From Pseudoscleropodium purum (lineage: Eukaryota; Streptophyta; Bryopsida; Hypnales; Brachytheciaceae), in contig OZ017800.1 in NCBI GenBank assembly GCA_963969395.1, positions 12,556,479-12,620,478 of the forward strand: a stretch of DNA of 64,000 nucleotides, read 5' to 3'. The position numbers and the translations under genes are program-made. Shown here in pieces: positions 59,645 through 64,000 of this stretch. Under the pieces are notes generated by a model. That model did not search any database, was not told the origin of the DNA, and was given only the letters and a program-made list of their open reading frames with translations. The stretch's first letter is position 1; the number at the start of each line of letters is the position of its first letter.

Positions 59645-60345
59645 TCTCACGGCCTCTACCTGGCACAAATCTTCAAGAGGCTACCACAAACGAAAACGCA
59701 AGCTTAGGTTAGGGATTACACCGCTATCACTTCCTCGTCACTTGCATCCTACAAGGCGCTCTAGACGTATCGTGCTCTTAATATCACCTCAACAACGAAC
59801 TGCCACCAGCAGTATCACAATACCTTCCCAGCACAGTAGCAATTCGAAGAGCTAGAGAATGCACTTCCCCGAAACAGCGGAATAGAAACTCCACATACTT
59901 CAAATATGAAACGCAGACTAAACATTATTGCAACACTAAGCTCTAAAACCCTAGATTAATGTTTTCAACCTCGTTACATCTATTTCGTACAGCACAAGTA
60001 AACATGGCGTCCGCGCCAAGTCAATCACGATTTCCGCTCAACCGGATTTACCTTCGGGATCGAGTAAACAACGATTCGAAGAAATGAATTGGGACTCGAC
60101 ACGAAAGCTCTAGAGATCTCCAAAATACTCCCAAAACTCCATGATACTTCAAAACAAGACTCCTAAGTCGCGAATCGTAGAAACAAACTTACAGTAACTT
60201 AGTGCAGCCAAATGGAAGCAACAACGTGAAAAAAACTCTCACCTCGAGATCCGGCAGCGGCGATGTGCAAAACACCCGTCCTCGAGGACGAGGTTTGAAT
60301 GGCGTTCTGAATCGAAAGGAAAACCCTAAACCCTAACTTTGAGTT
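59645..60345 (-). promoter_or_regulatory. 5' leader and promoter of prolyl-tRNA synthetase, probable leader intron
   Basis: On the minus strand a CTCGAG|GTGAGAG donor-like site (60,242) and a TTTGTGGTAG acceptor-like site (59,681) could bound a leader intron of about 560 bases. Upstream, AAACCCTAAACCCTAA (about 60,323-60,338 on the plus strand) is a double telo-box, typical of plant translation-machinery promoters. The intron is inferred from motifs only. Confidence 0.45.
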
Positions 60346-60962
60346 TTCAGTTGCCAATGGTGGAAACTCATAGCCAGTTTTACGGTGGTGAAGTTTTAGA
60401 AAGTTTATTTTTTTTAAAGTGTAACGCCTGCCGGTAATTGAGATATCTTATAATTCTAACTCAAAGATTCACATTGTTGTTGTTGTTGTTTTGACCTCTT
60501 ATATGTATGTGTCTTTACTAAGTAATCAAATACATTCTATCCCTTTCAACTAGATGCAATCTAAGAAACATAATTTTCTTTTTTGAACAATCAATTTTGA
60601 AAGTTGCATGAAAAACAAAGTGAAATATGTCTCATTTGATTTGTGCAATTTTTTAGATTTAAGTAAACATTCAATTTCAAAGCCCTTTTAAAGCATGGCA
60701 ACGTTCAATTTTGTATTCCAAAGAGGATAATTGATCAAAACATAGCCTAAAGTTCAATGTGGCTTTCCTATTATTGTAAAGGTGTCCTCAATGGAACCAA
60801 TATACTAACCTTCTAAATACATTACTAACTTTTTACAAGTTTCTCATTAGAACTTAAAATTACCATCATTTGAAGCGAATCATTGTAGTATTCAAATAAA
60901 CACAAGAATACTTTAATTTTAACATTAAACCGTCAAAATAACTAGCTTCAAAAATCATGTAA
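60346..60962. other. Intergenic DNA upstream of the synthetase
   Basis: About 600 bases of AT-rich DNA between the synthetase promoter and the CACTA-type element. No gene or repeat is recognised. Confidence 0.5.
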
Positions 60963-60965
60963 AAA

Positions 60966-63229
60966 CACTACAAGAAAATGGGGTAAAATGCAACTACGAA
61001 AGAATGACTGACTATAAAATACGACTACCATGTGACTATTGCTCCCTAATTGCACCAACGCTAGAGGATCTCTATCACCACAATCGACTAGTAGTCCTGT
61101 TGGCAATGACATTCACGACTAAGGGATGATGTCGAGGTAGTAGTGAAGCTTCATTTGCAATTTTACATCCACAGTTAGTGTCAATGTCTTGCTAATGAGC
61201 CGGCTTCTATTATTTTAGACGGCACAATCATTGTCTAGTCAATTTTGCGACTTCTTTGTGACTTGGGTTGACTCGAAAATGACTGATAAATGATTGGTAG
61301 CCGGTTTTCATGGCAAGTCAAGAAATAATTCTTTGTGGACAAATAAAGAAAAAGAAATTTGTCATAGTGTAAGTCGTTGTTTTGGTACCTTCTCAATGAC
61401 TGCAAAATGATTGTTGCATCACTCAGACATGACTTTCTCTTGACTTGACCACAATGTGCCACTTGGAACTAGTTTAGCTATAATTTGTAGGATTCTTGAA
61501 GGCAATACCTTCTCCATTTTTTCTTGTAGCTTTTTGAAGGTAGACTAGTCGACAAAAGTGCATTAAGAAAGGATGAGCTAAATATGACCTACTTGAATAA
61601 TTCTTTGCAAGAAGCATTTGCAAACTTGGCTAAATTATGGGGCATTCTAACTTTACAAGGATTCATTGTATACAGTGCACAAAGTGTGGGATTTTGCCCT
61701 TTCTTCACATTTAGAAAGGGCAATGCTCTCAAAGTCCCCACCCCTTTTGCATCTAAAATAGTGCTCCATCCTCGGTCCCAAAATCCTGATTTCTTTAAGC
61801 TCTTTCAAATATGTTTGCAGTTGCTTCCAACAATTTCGACATTCTTCTCAATCGCATTACAAAAAAGCACTGCAAATGACTGAACTTCCAATATAAAGGA
61901 CTTTACAATGGCTGATGGCCTCTAATAGTCCAATCACACTATACTTGCACTTCTATTTATATGAACGTCTATTGTGGTCAAAAGTATCAGCTCAGTTCTA
62001 CTTTCACTAAACCCCACTTGAGATTGATTCCAATGGTTCTACAAATGGAAAAAAGTAACTTCTGAATGACATTGACGCCACTAAAGAATGACTAATATGC
62101 ATTGTGTATAGTCACAAACAAGTCATTTCTTGGTGACGGAAGAGTCGACTTATTCTACTAACCAATGAACACAAGGAGTGTTGCAATTGTGTTTTCAAAC
62201 ATTTTCATGGCAATTTGTTCCAATACTAAACGCATGAGCAGATTACAATTATCTCTATAACAAACAATATTAACTTCTATAAATTGATAGAGGATTAGGA
62301 TTCTTCTATATATTAAGAAAATGTCAAAAAAAATCTTTTCCAATCTTTTTCTCAAATTTGTCCACAACTTTTGATTTGAGATTCAAAATCTGAAATGAAT
62401 TTTTGGAGATGGTAGTGAGATTTATTTTCCAATTTTTTTTAGTTCAAAGTTTATTAAGAAAAATCAATTTACTATGCTTAAATGAATTCTGAAATATTAC
62501 TTGTAACTCATTTCCTACATTTTTCATATCCCACATCAATTATCTTGCCTACTGTCCCCCACTTGTATAAAAGGCTTATTATTATTTTTCTTTGTATTCA
62601 CATTAAATAACTTTGAAAGCCATGCAATATTTTGCAAAAAATGGTTTATTATATATGATATATTATATATGGTGTATTGTATATGATGTATAGTGCAAAT
62701 TATATATGATATATTATATATAATGTATTGTGTATGATGTATAGCTATAACTTCAAAATGATTTAAGAATGACTTAAGAATGATTGCTAATGTGGATGTC
62801 CAGGTTGAATTTTTCATGAGTCTATCATAATTTCAAAATTACAAGAGAATGATTTAAGAATGATTGTTGACGTGAATGTCCACGTCAGATTTTTCACGGG
62901 TCTATCATAACTTCAAAATGACTACTGAATGCATGACTACTCACATGGATGTCCAAGTCATGCCAAAGAAAAAAATTGTTTGAAAGATTTCCTAATTAGT
63001 CTTTAGTTTCTTTAACTTCTTTTCCTTATATACTCACGTAGAGTCCTTTTTATCCAAACACTCATCCTACCCTACAATGGATGGTGATAATAAAATCTAC
63101 AGTCATTTACAAAAATGACTAAACAACAATGACTGCAACAGCCCGAGTCATTTGGCAGTTGCGTAACTCCTACATGACTACAAAATAATCATTGTTTGCA
63201 GTCATTTATTCTGCTTATTTTTTGTAGTG
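60966..63229. mobile_element. 2.26-kb non-autonomous CACTA element with 3-bp target duplication
   Basis: The left end is CACTACAAGAAAATGGGG and the right end on the minus strand is CACTACAAAAAATAAGCAG, each followed by ATGACT/AGTCAT subterminal words. AAA flanks both sides (60,963-60,965 and 63,230-63,232), fitting the 3-bp duplication of CACTA elements, although AAA is a low-information match. No transposase is encoded. Inside are a block shared with 41,700-43,699 (62,345-62,480) and a TATATGATATATTATATAT-type repeat (62,645-62,745). Its left subterminal sequence (GCTCCCTAATTGCAC) matches 45,175. Confidence 0.75.
62645..62745 (+). repeat. About 50-bp AT tandem repeat, two copies
   Basis: Two successive copies of a unit containing TATATATGATATATTATATA and GTATATGATGTATAG, inside the CACTA-type element. 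A comparable ATACCATACA-rich tract occurs at 48,515-48,605. Confidence 0.7.
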
Positions 63230-63232
63230 AAA

Positions 63233-64000
63233 GGACGAAAACTATAGAAGCCTTTGCAAATCATGCTTAGAAAAATAAAAAATATATTGCACAACAAATT
63301 GGCAACCAACTTATCTACAATCTCAATTTAGCTCAACTACTATCCTCAACAATTTGCAATGGCTAGAATATGTTAATTTAGGTTTGCTCAAGGTTCATTT
63401 GCACTCAGTAACAAGTGCAATAATTGACAAAAAATGAACTACAAATATAATGCAAAACATGATCTCAACAATGAAAGTGATGTGATTCTATTAAACATTA
63501 GATTTTTGAACAAGTCATAGGGCATACTACAGAACCAATTTTTCCACCCATCTACCTTTATATCTCTTTGCATGACTTCTTTTGTAAAGTCATATTGAAG
63601 TATAGAAAAAAAAAGTAGCTCCACATGACTTTTGAGTTAAAATGATAATCAAACAATAGGTCAATTATTTAACTTGACTAGCATAGGCAAAGCCAAAAAT
63701 TGCCCTGATGCCTACTACAACCCCTAGTTCAAAATCCAATAAAAAAAAACTTAGTCATTCTAATACAATAAAATTTGTGTAAAGTGTGCATAACAATAGA
63801 GTTTTGGAATCGGGTTGAGAATACACCATTGTCTGAAATCAATGACCACCATCATGCAATTTATACATATGGCAAATGAGTAGCCATTCGTTATCCTAGA
63901 GGATGATGAGACACTTTTGAATTACCATTGCAAACGCCTAGGGACTAAGAGAGCAACATTAGCATTCAAATTGATAAGAATAGTCTTCTTATAGATATAG
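63233..64000. other. AT-rich DNA to the window end, no gene seen
   Basis: Short frames only and no conserved motif. The longest (63,439-63,624, minus) has no family resemblance. Confidence 0.5.

Overview
The window is nuclear DNA of a land plant. It is AT-rich with spliceosomal introns, plant-type telomere-box motifs (TTTAGGG/AAACCCTAA), plant transposon classes (hAT, CACTA, tRNA-derived SINE-like), a plant NB-ARC-LRR gene and a eukaryotic cytosolic prolyl-tRNA synthetase. The NB-ARC gene has an alpha/beta-hydrolase domain at its N-terminus. That architecture (hydrolase-NBS-LRR, HNL) is known from liverworts, so a non-seed plant is a reasonable guess. The species cannot be fixed from the sequence alone.

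Layout. 1-2,193: AT-rich repeat DNA. 2,194-20,485: an 18-kb complex of hAT-type transposons with GC-rich ends and promoters built from a CCGTCCGNCC-like motif. It holds a decayed RING-H2/coiled-coil gene (minus), a decayed protein-kinase-like gene (minus) and a decayed BED/DUF659/hAT transposase (plus). A 3.3-kb element with its own intact 529-aa ORF interrupts the transposase. 20,486-28,400: repeat-rich DNA with a 451-bp hAT deletion derivative that has a perfect 8-bp target duplication, an 88-bp palindrome and short tandem repeats. 28,400-33,200: remains of a GH9 endoglucanase-like gene and a duplicated block. 34,454-38,931: the HNL gene, with two in-frame TGA codons. 39,039-51,700: CACTA-type elements, nested and inverted. 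54,183-54,756: a small two-exon gene of unknown function. 55,554-60,300: an apparently intact 11-exon prolyl-tRNA synthetase gene (minus). 60,966-63,229: a CACTA-type non-autonomous element with a 3-bp duplication.

Only the two genes at 54-60 kb look like ordinary functional host genes. The hAT elements appear to carry accessory genes (kinase-like, RING-type) beside the transposase. Nearly all damage in them, and in the HNL gene, is in-frame stop codons of the kind made by C-to-T or G-to-A change, plus a few slips in homopolymer runs. The long reading frames are otherwise preserved. That decay pattern, the cargo-bearing hAT architecture and the unclassified 3.3-kb element are the most notable things here.
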